Part shown: positions 16,158-24,182 of the stretch, one piece after another
Numbering within the stretch: position 1 is the first letter of the stretch
Layout of the letters: the number at the start of each line of letters is the position of its first letter
From: Pseudarthrobacter raffinosi
GTDB taxonomy: Bacteria > Actinomycetota > Actinomycetes > Actinomycetales > Micrococcaceae
Assembly: GCF_023913735.1 (NCBI RefSeq)
Contig: NZ_JAMXBH010000001.1
Coordinates: forward strand, 329,559-393,558
DNA: 64,000 nucleotides
Reading direction: 5' to 3'
The notes under the pieces: model-generated
What the model saw: only the letters and a program-made list of their open reading frames with translations
What the model was told of the DNA's origin: nothing
The model's database searches: none
Position numbers and translations under genes: made by a program

Positions 16158-17624
16158 TCACCGTTCGGTCACCAACGGCCGTTCGGGAGTGTGCAGCCGG
16201 GTCATGACGCGGCTCATGGTCCGCGGAATCCGGTGTTTTGTGCCCCGGGAGACAATCACCGTCACGGCGAAGGCGGCGGGAACCGTCCACGCCGCCGGCT
16301 GGGCCAGCCAGAAGGGCGTGCCGGCAGCGCCCAGGACCGTTCCCCACACCATGGCGCCGCCGCAGAGGACGCCGCCGGTCACCATTCCGGCAATGGCGCC
16401 GGCATCGGTGAGTCCCCGCCACCAGATGCCCAGCAGGAGCACCGGGCACACAGTGGAGGCGGTAAACGCGAACACCAGGCCCACGCTGCCCGCCAGAGCC
16501 AGGGAATCAGTCATCACGGCAAATCCCAGCGGAACCACAGCGGAGACGACGGCGGCGACCCGGAATCCCCGCACGCTGCCGCCCAGGACGTCCTGGCTGA
16601 TCACGCCCGCCAGCGAGACCACCAGGCCCGAGGTGGTGGACAGGAACGCGGCGAAGGCCCCGGCCACCACCAACGCTGAGAGCAGGTCGCCCGCGGTTCC
16701 ACCGATCAGCTGCCCCGGCAGGAGGAGAACCACCGCGTCGGCCTGCCCTGACCGGGCAAGTTCGGGCGCGAACATCCGCCCCACCAGCCCGTAGGCGGTG
16801 GGAAACAGGTAAAAAACGGAGAGCAGCCCGAGCACGATCAGCGTGGTCCGCCGTGCCGAGTGTCCGTCCGGATTCGTGTAGAAGCGGACCAGGACATGGG
16901 GGAGTCCCAGCGTGCCGAACAGCAGCGCCACCAGCAGCGAGATGTTCTGGTACGGCCCGGCGGGGGCCAGCCCGGTGGGATTCACGACGGCGGGGGCCAC
17001 GGCGGCGCTCCCGTCACCGGCGAGCGTGAACACGATGAAGAGGACGGGCACGGCAAGGGCGGTGAGCTTCAGCCAGAACTGGAACGCCTGCACAAACGTA
17101 ATGGAGCGCATGCCTCCGGCCACAACTGTCAGGCACACCACAACCACCACGGCCACGGAGCCTACCCAGGCCGGCAGCCCGGTGGTGATCCGGATGGTCA
17201 AGGCCGCGCCGTGGAGCTGAGGCACTATGTACAGCCAGCCCACCACAACCACCACCACGCTGGTCACACGGCGGACCGCGCGCGAATCCAGCCTCGCCTC
17301 GGTGAAGTCCGGGATCGTGTACGCGCCGGAGCGGCGCAGCGGTGCGGCCACAAACAGCAGCAGCATCAGGTAGCCGGCGGTGTAGCCCACGGGAAACCAC
17401 AGCGCGTCGGTACCGGACAGCAGGATCAGTCCGGCCACGCCCAGGAAACTCGCCGCCGAGAGGTACTCCCCGCCGATGGCCGAGGCGTTCCACCATGGCT
17501 TGACGGTCCGGGAAGCCACGTAGAAATCGCCCGTGGTCCGGGAAATCCGCAGGCCGTAAAACCCGATAGCGGCCGTTGCCAGCGAAACCAACACGAGAGC
17601 GATCACACCCACTGCGGGATTCAT
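16158..17624 (-). CDS. sodium:solute symporter (SSS family), copy 1
   Basis: A 488-residue transporter with about 13 membrane segments. SSS features are IGGEYLSAASFLGVAGLILLSG (TM2 sodium-site region), GGMRSITFVQAFQFWLKLTAL and LFGTLGLPHVLVRFYTNPDGHSARRT. The last is very close to LPHVLMRFYTVPTAKEARKS in the second symporter of this window, so both belong to the acetate/monocarboxylate (ActP-like) branch. The ATG at 17624 starts 7 bases after the stop of the small membrane partner gene, forming an operon with it and the LytTR regulator. Substrate not proven. Confidence 0.88.
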   Translation of the reverse strand: MNPAVGVIALVLVSLATAAIGFYGLRISRTTGDFYVASRTVKPWWNASAIGGEYLSAASFLGVAGLILLSGTDALWFPVGYTAGYLMLLLFVAAPLRRSGAYTIPDFTEARLDSRAVRRVTSVVVVVVGWLYIVPQLHGAALTIRITTGLPAWVGSVAVVVVVCLTVVAGGMRSITFVQAFQFWLKLTALAVPVLFIVFTLAGDGSAAVAPAVVNPTGLAPAGPYQNISLLVALLFGTLGLPHVLVRFYTNPDGHSARRTTLIVLGLLSVFYLFPTAYGLVGRMFAPELARSGQADAVVLLLPGQLIGGTAGDLLSALVVAGAFAAFLSTTSGLVVSLAGVISQDVLGGSVRGFRVAAVVSAVVPLGFAVMTDSLALAGSVGLVFAFTASTVCPVLLLGIWWRGLTDAGAIAGMVTGGVLCGGAMVWGTVLGAAGTPFWLAQPAAWTVPAAFAVTVIVSRGTKHRIPRTMSRVMTRLHTPERPLVTER

Positions 17625-17631
17625 GAGGTGG

Positions 17632-17982
17632 TCACTCGTCCCCGGCCAGGTCCCGGTAGCGGGCCTCGTTCCGTGCGGCGGTCCGGATATACAGCCAGGC
17701 GCTGAGGCCGATGACGGGATAAATGCCTGCACCGAGCAGGATCCAGTCGAACGGGATCCCCGCGATCCGGGTCTCGGCGAGGCCCGGTAGGGCTGCCAGC
17801 AGCAACGGGAACGCGCACAGGACCAGCATAAAGCCGATGGCCACCACCACGGCCAGCCGCAGCTGGGAACGGATCAGGGAGCGGACGAAGACCTGCCCCA
17901 CCTCGGATTCCTCCGCCGCCTCGCGGGACTCCCGGGCCGGCCGGGGTGCCGAGCGCGGAGCGGTGACGCGGACCCGGGTCAT
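17632..17982 (-). CDS. small two-TM membrane protein, partner of SSS symporter
   Basis: A 116-residue protein: a basic Arg/Pro/Ala-rich N-terminus, an amphipathic segment (QVFVRSLIRSQLRLA), two hydrophobic helices (about 44-65 and 77-97) and a charged tail. The layout and position directly before an SSS gene mirror the DUF485 protein that precedes the second symporter (20104-20484), although sequence similarity is not obvious by eye. Its ATG at 17982 overlaps the stop of the regulator gene (ATGA). It probably helps assembly or gating of the symporter (inference). Confidence 0.7.
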   Translation of the reverse strand: MTRVRVTAPRSAPRPARESREAAEESEVGQVFVRSLIRSQLRLAVVVAIGFMLVLCAFPLLLAALPGLAETRIAGIPFDWILLGAGIYPVIGLSAWLYIRTAARNEARYRDLAGDE

Positions 17983-18701
17983 GCCTGCGGCCGGATGCGG
18001 GTGGCTTCCAGTTTTTCCCTGACCGTGGGAAGGTGGCGGCGGCTGATGGGCAGGCCGGCACCGGCCACCGAGACGCTGGGTTTGTCCGCCGTCAGCTTCA
18101 TGGACTGCACATGCTTCAGCGCCACGAGGTAGGACCGGTGCGTCCGGATAAACCCGGCCTCGGCCCACTGCTGCTCCAGGTCTGCCAGCGGAACCCGGAT
18201 GAGATAGCTGGCATCCGCGGTGTGCAGCCGGGCGTAGTCGCCCTGCGCCTGGACGTACGTGACGTCGTCGCGCCTGATCATCCTGGTGGTGCCGCCCTGG
18301 TCAACGGTGATCATCTCGGGGGCGGGGCCGCCGCCGTCGCGCAGTAGCTCGCTGATCCGTCCCACCGTCCGGGACAGCCGCTCGGCCCGGACGGGCTTAA
18401 GGAGGTAGTCCACGGCGGCAAGCTCGAACGCCTCCAGGGCGCAGTCCTCGTCCGCGGTGACAAACACCACCACCGGCGGCTTGCTGCTGCGCGCGATGGC
18501 GCGGGCAACATCAAGGCCGGACACGGCGGGCATGTGAATATCCAGGAAGACGGCGTCAACCGTTGCGGTGTTCAGGGCCCGCAACGCTTCTGTGCCCGAA
18601 ATGGCCCGGTGGATGACCCCGATCCGGTCATCCTTGCCCAGGAGATAGGCCAGCTCCTCCACGGCGGGTAACTCGTCGTCGGCGACGAGGACATTAATCA
18701 T
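17979..18701 (-). CDS. LytTR-family response regulator
   Basis: A 240-residue two-domain regulator. The receiver domain (1-~120) has acidic residues D8/D9, the phospho-acceptor D54 in VFLDIHMP and the conserved Lys in YLLKPV. The C-terminal LytTR DNA-binding domain has ITVDQGGTTRMIRRDDVTYVQAQGDYARLHT and FIRTHRSYLVAL. LytTR proteins bind pairs of short direct repeats, often near transporter genes. It is followed without a gap by the small membrane gene and symporter copy 1, and its cognate kinase is the next gene upstream. Upstream, TAATGT lies six bases before the ATG. Confidence 0.93.
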   Translation of the reverse strand: MINVLVADDELPAVEELAYLLGKDDRIGVIHRAISGTEALRALNTATVDAVFLDIHMPAVSGLDVARAIARSSKPPVVVFVTADEDCALEAFELAAVDYLLKPVRAERLSRTVGRISELLRDGGGPAPEMITVDQGGTTRMIRRDDVTYVQAQGDYARLHTADASYLIRVPLADLEQQWAEAGFIRTHRSYLVALKHVQSMKLTADKPSVSVAGAGLPISRRHLPTVREKLEATRIRPQA

Positions 18702-18734
18702 GGTCCTACATTAGCCGCCTTGGAAACCAGGCGT

Positions 18735-19925
18735 TCAGGCGTCGTGGCCGGGCTGGGACTTGGGCACGCGCATGGTGATCAGCGTTCCCTCGCCCGGGGC
18801 TGTCTCGATCACCAGGCCGTGCTGGTCCCCGTAAACCTGTCGGAGCCGGGCGTCCACGTTGCGCAGCCCCACGTGGTCGCCGTCGTGGTGCCCTGCCAGC
18901 ATCGACTGGAGCTCGGCAGGGTCCATCCCCACGCCGTCGTCCTCTATGGTCACTTCCGCATAGGCGCCCGAATCATTGGCCGTGATGGTGATGTGGCCCG
19001 CCCCTTCCTTGGCCTCCAGGCCGTGCCTGACGGCGTTCTCCACCAGCGGCTGCAGGCTCAGGAACGGGATGACGGTGCTCAGGACTTCAGGCGCGATCCG
19101 CAGGCTGACCTGGACGCGGTCACCGAAACGGGCGCGCTCCAGCAGCAGGTACCGGTCGATGCAGCGCAGTTCCTCCGCCAGCGTGGTGAAGTCACCGTGG
19201 CGCCGGAACGAGTACCTCGTAAAATCAGCGAACTCCACCACCAGCTCGCGCGCCCGCTCCGGATCCGTGTTGATGAACGACGCGATCGCGTTCAGCGAGT
19301 TGTAGATGAAATGCGGACTGATCTGGGCACGCAGCGCCCGCACTTCGGCTTCCATCAGCAGCGTCCGGGATGCGTCCAGCTCAGCCAGCTCCACCTGGAC
19401 GGCCACCCAGTCCGCCACTTCGCTGGTGGCACGGACCAGGCCTGCGCCCGCCGCCGGGGCAAACGCCGCCACGACGCCCACCACCCGTGAGCCCGCACGG
19501 ACCGGCGCGATGACGGCGGCGAAGCTTCCGGAGGCATGGCCCGTCCCCAGGTCCCGCGCCTGGAGCACCGCCGTCCGCCCGCCGATCAGGACGTCCGCAG
19601 CCAGTTCCATCAACCGGGGCTTCAGTTCCTCGGCGGCACCGTCCCAGGCCAGCACGCCGGCCGTATCGGTGATGGCCAGCGCATCACAGCCCAGCAAGTT
19701 CCTGAGCTGCCGGCTCGCCTTGGCGGCGCCCGCCGGATTGAGGCCCGTACGCAGATGCTGCCCGGCACTCGATGCAGCGTGGAGGGTGTTGTACGTGGCG
19801 CGTTCGGCGTCGGTGCCAAGCTCACGGAAGGATCGGAGCAGCTTGATGCCAACACCGACGACGACGGCGATCGCCAAGATGATCACCGCAACGGCGGCTG
19901 CAGTCAGGAGGGGGGAGTCCGGCAT
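18735..19925 (-). CDS. LytS/YehU-type sensor histidine kinase
   Basis: A 396-residue kinase with one N-terminal membrane helix (about 7-30), a GAF-like region (about 45-180), and the His_kinase (LytS-type) motif ISPHFIYNSLNAI with phospho-acceptor H205. An HATPase_c domain follows, with PLVENAVRHGLE (N box) and EDDGVGMD (G1 box). The single helix and cytoplasmic GAF suggest it senses a cytosolic or membrane-linked signal. The ATG at 19925 is chosen because the membrane helix follows directly; an ATG at 19964 in the same frame is possible. It ends 33 bp before the LytTR regulator, forming a pair likely to control one or both flanking symporter modules. Confidence 0.92.
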   Translation of the reverse strand: MPDSPLLTAAAVAVIILAIAVVVGVGIKLLRSFRELGTDAERATYNTLHAASSAGQHLRTGLNPAGAAKASRQLRNLLGCDALAITDTAGVLAWDGAAEELKPRLMELAADVLIGGRTAVLQARDLGTGHASGSFAAVIAPVRAGSRVVGVVAAFAPAAGAGLVRATSEVADWVAVQVELAELDASRTLLMEAEVRALRAQISPHFIYNSLNAIASFINTDPERARELVVEFADFTRYSFRRHGDFTTLAEELRCIDRYLLLERARFGDRVQVSLRIAPEVLSTVIPFLSLQPLVENAVRHGLEAKEGAGHITITANDSGAYAEVTIEDDGVGMDPAELQSMLAGHHDGDHVGLRNVDARLRQVYGDQHGLVIETAPGEGTLITMRVPKSQPGHDA

Positions 19926-20024
19926 GGTGCCCAGCGTAGCGGCGGGTGCCGTTAGTCGCAGCATCGTAGCCGTTGAGCGACTGTTCCGGCCATGGCTCTG
20001 GAATGTACACCCGCCATACCGCAG

Positions 20025-20040
20025 AGTGATTGCAGTCACA
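20025..20040. promoter_or_regulatory. CRP/GlxR-type binding site upstream of the acetate-type symporter operon
   Basis: AGTGATTGCAGTCACA differs from the CRP/GlxR consensus TGTGA-N6-TCACA at one position. It lies 64 bp before the DUF485 gene and 100 bp from the kinase start, in the divergent promoter region. GlxR is known to control acetate uptake genes in Corynebacterium; binding here is inferred. Confidence 0.6.
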
Positions 20041-20103
20041 TTGTCCGCATCCTGCCCGCAGGCTGGCCCGTGTGAACCAAGCAAGTCTCAATGAGGAGGA
20101 ACG

Positions 20104-20484
20104 ATGGGTAACGATGCCCACACTCCGGACGCAGCGGCGTCCGTGGACTTCGAACAGGTCCAGTCGACAGAGCGGTTCCAGGAACTGCGCAAACGTCACC
20201 GCAGCTTTGTGTTCCCCATGGCCGTGGCATTCCTGCTGTGGTACTTCGCGTATGTCCTGCTGGCTGACTACGCCGTCGAGTTTATGTCCACCAAAGTGTG
20301 GGGCAACATCAACGTCGGCCTGATCCTGGGCCTGCTCCAGTTCGTCTCCACGTTCGCCATCACCGGCTGGTACGTCAGCTACTCCAACCGGAAGCTGGAC
20401 CCCATCGCGGCCGAGATCCGCAACGAAATCGAAGGCCATGAGTTTGATAAGGACGGCAACGCCGTGAGTGGAGTGACCAAATGA
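20104..20484 (+). CDS. DUF485-family small membrane protein
   Basis: A 126-residue protein with a charged N-terminus ending in RFQELRKRHRSFVFPMAVAF and two membrane segments (about 38-58 and 74-97), the standard DUF485 (YjcH-like) layout. In many bacteria this protein is encoded directly before the acetate permease ActP. Here its stop overlaps the symporter ATG (ATGA), which supports the same pairing. The ATG at 20104 has GAGGAGGAA upstream, an unusually strong ribosome-binding site. Confidence 0.88.
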   Translation: MGNDAHTPDAAASVDFEQVQSTERFQELRKRHRSFVFPMAVAFLLWYFAYVLLADYAVEFMSTKVWGNINVGLILGLLQFVSTFAITGWYVSYSNRKLDPIAAEIRNEIEGHEFDKDGNAVSGVTK

Positions 20485-22097
20485 TCGGAATTGCCACGGC
20501 CGTAGACGTTGCGGACCTTAAGGAAACGACGCTGCTCAACATGGGCATCTTCGGCCTGTTTGTCGCTGTCACCATGGTGATTGTGTTGCGCGCCAGCCGG
20601 AACAACAAAACAGCGGCCGACTACTACGCTGCGGGGCGGTCGTTCACCGGTTCCCAGAACGGAACGGCCATTGCCGGCGACTACCTGTCCGCTGCCTCGT
20701 TCCTGGGCATCACCGGCGCCATTGCCATCAACGGCTACGACGGCTTTATGTACTCCATCGGCTTCCTGGTGGCTTGGCTGGTTGCCCTGCTGCTGGTGGC
20801 GGAACTCCTGCGCAACACCGGTAAGTTCACCATGGCGGATGTCCTTTCCTTCCGGCTCAAGCAGCGCCCGGTCCGCATCGCGGCCGCCATCTCCACGCTG
20901 GTCGTCTGCTTCTTCTACCTCCTGGCCCAGATGGCCGGAGCAGGTAGCCTGGTTTCCCTGCTGCTGGGCATCAGCGACTGGGGCGGACAGGCCTTGGTAA
21001 TCATCGTCGTCGGCGCCCTGATGATCATGTACGTCCTGATCGGCGGGATGAAGGGCACCACCTGGGTCCAGATCATTAAGGCGGTCCTGCTGATCGCCGG
21101 CGCTGCCGTGATGACCCTCTGGGTCCTCGCCATCTACGGCTTCAACCTTTCCAGCCTCCTCGGTGCGGCTGTTGAAACCGCCGGCAACCCGGCTGTCCTG
21201 AACCCGGGCCTGCAGTACGGCAAGTCTGACACCTCCAAGCTCGACTTCATGTCCCTGGGCCTGGCATTGGTTCTGGGCACGGCCGCCCTGCCGCACGTGC
21301 TCATGCGCTTCTACACCGTCCCCACGGCCAAGGAAGCCCGCAAGTCCGTGGTGTGGTCCATCTGGCTGATCGGTCTCTTCTACCTGTTCACCCTGGTGCT
21401 CGGTTACGGTGCCGCAGCCCTCGTGGGTGCCGACACCATCAAGTCCGCACCGGGCGGGGTCAACTCGGCTGCACCGCTGCTTGCCTTCTTCCTGGGCGGG
21501 CCGCTGCTGCTGGGCTTCATCTCCGCGGTCGCCTTCGCCACCATCCTCGCCGTGGTGGCCGGGCTGACCATCACCGCCGCAGCGTCGTTTGCCCACGACA
21601 TCTACGCCAGCGTCATCTCCAAGGGAAAGGCCGACGCCGACACCGAGGTTAAGGTGGCGCGGCGCACCGTGGTGGTCATCGGCGTGATGGCCATCCTGGG
21701 CGGTATCTTCGCCAACGGCCAGAACGTGGCCTTCCTCGTGGCGCTCGCCTTCGCAGTCGCGGCGTCGGCGAACCTCCCGACCATCATCTACTCGCTGTTC
21801 TGGCGCCGGTTCACCACCCAGGGTGCGGTCTGGAGCATGTACGGCGGCCTGGGCTCGGCCATTGTCCTGATTGCCTTCTCGCCGGTGGTTTCCGGCCTGA
21901 AGACCTCCATGATCCCGGGGGCCAACTTCGCCTTCTTCCCCTTGAGCAACCCCGGCATTGTGTCCATCCCGCTGGCGTTCCTGCTCGGCTGGCTGGGTAC
22001 GGTGCTGGACAAGAAGCGCGAGGACGCGGCCAAGCAGGCCGAGATGGAAGTACGCTCCCTGACCGGTGTGGGTGCGGAGAAAGCCGTGGACCACTGA
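20481..22097 (+). CDS. cation/acetate-type symporter (ActP-like, SSS family), copy 2
   Basis: A 538-residue SSS transporter with about 13 membrane segments. DYYAAGRSFTGSQNGTAIAG, then DYLSAASFLGITGAIAINGYDG, are the ActP-type TM1-2 region; GGMKGTTWVQIIKAVLLI and LGTAALPHVLMRFYTVPTAK are further family blocks. ActP proteins import acetate and other short monocarboxylates with Na+. The gene is coupled to DUF485 and preceded by a CRP/GlxR-like site, consistent with carbon-source control, and a strong hairpin closes the operon. Unlike copy 1 it has a typical ActP length. Confidence 0.92.
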   Translation: MIGIATAVDVADLKETTLLNMGIFGLFVAVTMVIVLRASRNNKTAADYYAAGRSFTGSQNGTAIAGDYLSAASFLGITGAIAINGYDGFMYSIGFLVAWLVALLLVAELLRNTGKFTMADVLSFRLKQRPVRIAAAISTLVVCFFYLLAQMAGAGSLVSLLLGISDWGGQALVIIVVGALMIMYVLIGGMKGTTWVQIIKAVLLIAGAAVMTLWVLAIYGFNLSSLLGAAVETAGNPAVLNPGLQYGKSDTSKLDFMSLGLALVLGTAALPHVLMRFYTVPTAKEARKSVVWSIWLIGLFYLFTLVLGYGAAALVGADTIKSAPGGVNSAAPLLAFFLGGPLLLGFISAVAFATILAVVAGLTITAAASFAHDIYASVISKGKADADTEVKVARRTVVVIGVMAILGGIFANGQNVAFLVALAFAVAASANLPTIIYSLFWRRFTTQGAVWSMYGGLGSAIVLIAFSPVVSGLKTSMIPGANFAFFPLSNPGIVSIPLAFLLGWLGTVLDKKREDAAKQAEMEVRSLTGVGAEKAVDH

Positions 22098-22162
22098 TTG
22101 ATGACTGAGTACCGAACAAGCCGACAGTCCGGAGCAAACTGGGACTTCGGAACCGGCTGACA

Positions 22163-22205
22163 GTCAGAGAGCCCCTGTGCCGCAAAGGCACAGGGGCTCT
22201 CTGAC
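22163..22205. terminator. strong hairpin terminator after the symporter operon
   Basis: GTCAGAGAGCCCCTGTGCC (22163-22181) pairs perfectly over 19 bp with the segment at 22187-22205 around loop GCAAA. It lacks a T tract but lies between convergent genes and could act on both strands. Confidence 0.8.
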
Positions 22206-22255
22206 GTTCCAGCTGCAGGCGAGCCGCAGGCGACGCTCAGCTGGGGGCGACGTTC

Positions 22256-22299
22256 AAAAAGGCGGTGGCGTCAGCGCAAAAAGGCGGTGGCGTCAGCGC
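22256..22299. repeat. 22-bp perfect tandem duplication
   Basis: AAAAAGGCGGTGGCGTCAGC plus GC occurs twice back to back (22256-22277 and 22278-22299). The right copy overlaps the stop codon of the minus-strand membrane gene, so the same TGA context is repeated downstream of the stop. Confidence 0.95.
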
Positions 22300-22880
22300 T
22301 GATGGTGGCCCGCCGGCATGGCCGGACCGCCGTGCTGACCATGCGGCACCGCAAACTGGCCCGCTGTGGAAGCGGCGAGTCCCGGCGTCGCGATTCCGGC
22401 CACCAGCACGGCGCCGGCGAAAGCGGTGAGCAGCAGGATTCCCGGGCGGGCAGCGGCGGGCGCCATGCCGTCGTCGTCCATTCCCCGGAGCCGGCGCCCC
22501 TTCAGCCAGGCGCCCGACGCGACAATCATGAGCGTCAGCAGGAGCGCCGCGAGGTGGCTGAGGTGAAGGCTGGACGTGTCGCTGCTGAAGGCAAGGGCCG
22601 CCATGTGCGCCCCGGATGCCGTCAGCAGGAACGCCACGGTCCGCCCGGACCCGACAATCCGTCCGCGGTGCAAGGCCAGGACCGTCCAGAGGATCAGGGC
22701 CGCTCCCCAGCCGCCGGAGACGACCGCCAGGGCTGGCTGCCAGACGGAGCCGGACACTTTCGGCAACGCGAGGAGGCTTGAGGAAACGGCGAGGTTCACT
22801 GAGCCGGCCCCGAATCCTGCGAAGCCGCCGAAGAGCCGGACGGCCGGGACGGCCCATCCCTCTCCTGGCTCGGCAGCCAT
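22293..22880 (-). CDS. hypothetical polytopic membrane protein, 195 aa
   Basis: No family recognised. About five hydrophobic segments are visible (VRLFGGFAGFGAGSVNLAV; PALAVVSGGWGAALILWTVL; VAFLLTASGAHMAALAF; HLAALLLTLMIVASGAWL; PGILLLTAFAGAVLVAGI), and the C-terminus is His/Gly-rich (QFAVPHGQHGGPAMPAGHHQR), possibly metal-binding. The ATG at 22880 lies six bases after the stop of the DUF4383 gene, so it was probably translated by coupling; the nonsense codon in that gene could reduce its expression. Other starts are possible. Confidence 0.6.
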   Translation of the reverse strand: MAAEPGEGWAVPAVRLFGGFAGFGAGSVNLAVSSSLLALPKVSGSVWQPALAVVSGGWGAALILWTVLALHRGRIVGSGRTVAFLLTASGAHMAALAFSSDTSSLHLSHLAALLLTLMIVASGAWLKGRRLRGMDDDGMAPAAARPGILLLTAFAGAVLVAGIATPGLAASTAGQFAVPHGQHGGPAMPAGHHQR

Positions 22881-22886
22881 GGCCGG

Positions 22887-23291
22887 CTAGGCCCGGACGG
22901 CTGTTGCGGACTTGTCCATGGACAGACCCACGCCCAGCAGCAGGACTGCGCTGGCCAAGTGGAGGACGTTGTCGGCGCCGTTGAGCGCGATGATGTTCAG
23001 TGGCGAGGTCAGCAGGAACAGCCCAAGCACACCGACCAGGAGATAGACGGCACCCACGCCGGTGTTGACCGTACGGGCCATGGCCGTGCTTTTCAGGCCC
23101 GCGTACAGAAGTGCGCCGCCGATCGCGAGGTGGATGACATTGTGCAGCGGATTCACTTCAAAAATGATGAGGTTGGCGCCCTCCGTGGCGAAGAAGCCGA
23201 TGCCGGACGTCACCACGAAACCCAGGAGGCCGACAAGAAGCTAAACGGCACCGAAGACGGTGGCGACAAGGCGGTTCGGAGAAGTGTGCAT
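22887..23291 (-). pseudogene. DUF4383-type membrane protein interrupted by an in-frame TAG
   Basis: Reading from the ATG at 23291, preceded by GGAAGGA, gives MHTSPNRLVATVFGAV, then TAG (23243-23241, codon 17), then LLVGLLGFVVTSGIGFF in the same frame through to a stop at 22887. The joined 134-codon product matches DUF4383 proteins: four membrane helices, NPLHNVIHLAIGGALLYAG and a second DNVLHLASAVLLLGVGL. The family usually has an aromatic or aliphatic residue where the TAG lies, so a single TAC-to-TAG change would explain it. A shorter product could start at the GTG 23216. A sequencing error or read-through cannot be excluded. Confidence 0.75.
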
Positions 23292-23422
23292 GGCCCGAAT
23301 CCTTCCGGTAAGGCGGGGACGTTCTGTCCCGGCCAGACTGCGGGATCCCGGATGGGATCCTCGTAGAAGCAATTCGGACCATGTCCCCGTGCGGATGGGG
23401 TGCGGGCTTGCGTTGTGTGGCG

Positions 23423-24043
23423 CTAGGCCTGGGGCTTGAGCTTGATGTTGATCATTTTCAGCTCGTCGGTGCCTTCGAAGCGGTAGATGAGGTCGATCTT
23501 CTTGTCGCCGTCGCAGGTGATGAGGCCGGCGATGTCGGCCGCCTTGGTGCCGTTCTCGGTGCTGGCCTTGACTTCGTTATAGGCAGTCTTGCAGGTGCTG
23601 TCCATCTCCAGGGTCTTGATACCGGCGATGAAGTCCTCCTTGGTCAGCTGCTCATGGAGGGCGGGGTCAAGATAGTCGTCGTAGGCCTTGGAACTGTCGC
23701 CGGCAATCACCAGCTTGGTGAAGCTGTCAGCCAGGCCCCGGGCATGGTTGGTGGCTCCGTTGACAATGTTGACCAGGATGAGGACGCCGACGACCGCCAG
23801 CAGCAGGACACCGCCCACAACGCCGAGGATGGTCCACAGCTTCCGGCGGCTTTGTGCCGGGGGCTCTTGTCCGGGCAGGCCGAACGGCCCCTCGGACGAG
23901 TATTGTCCGGGTGCACCGTGCTGTGGCGGGTTGCCGGGCAGCGGTGGCGCGCCATGCTCCCCGGGGTTGCCGGGCTGCCCCGTTGGTTGCGCGGGCCAGG
24001 CCGCCGGCTGGACCGGCTGGTACGGTCCCTGAGGATTGCTCAC
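23423..24043 (-). CDS. membrane-anchored protein with Pro-rich N-terminus, 206 aa
   Basis: The product begins with a ~65-residue Pro/Gly/Gln-rich cytoplasmic segment (NPQGPYQPVQPAAWPAQP...), followed by one membrane helix (about 70-93) and a ~110-residue extracellular domain. That domain has two Cys (DSTCKT and LITCDGDKK) that could form a disulfide, and resembles the small DUF4878/SnoaL-like export domains found in many actinobacterial proteins of this architecture. GTG at 24043 with AAAGG upstream. Function unknown. Confidence 0.65.
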   Translation of the reverse strand: MSNPQGPYQPVQPAAWPAQPTGQPGNPGEHGAPPLPGNPPQHGAPGQYSSEGPFGLPGQEPPAQSRRKLWTILGVVGGVLLLAVVGVLILVNIVNGATNHARGLADSFTKLVIAGDSSKAYDDYLDPALHEQLTKEDFIAGIKTLEMDSTCKTAYNEVKASTENGTKAADIAGLITCDGDKKIDLIYRFEGTDELKMINIKLKPQA

Positions 24044-24132
24044 GATGGAGCCTTTCCGGCAACGCACTGGCACTGCCTTATTGTTGGGACCCGCTGAACG
24101 GCACCCATGGATTCACCTTGGAACAGCCTATA

Positions 24133-24154
24133 ACCCAGCCCGCCGGGGCTGGGT
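24133..24154. terminator. hairpin downstream of the Lrp gene
   Basis: ACCCAGCCC (24133-24141) pairs with GGGCTGGGT (24146-24154). On the minus strand it follows the Lrp stop and precedes TATAGGCT, a possible -10 for the next gene, so it may separate the two transcripts. Confidence 0.5.
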
Positions 24155-24182
24155 ATCGGGGCGGTAATAAGGGCTGCTGGCC

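Noticed and set aside
20379..22094. Minus-strand open frame of 571 codons opposite the acetate symporter
   Set aside because: The His/Gln/Gly/Asp-rich product is typical of antisense frames of GC-rich genes; the plus strand encodes an unmistakable SSS transporter.
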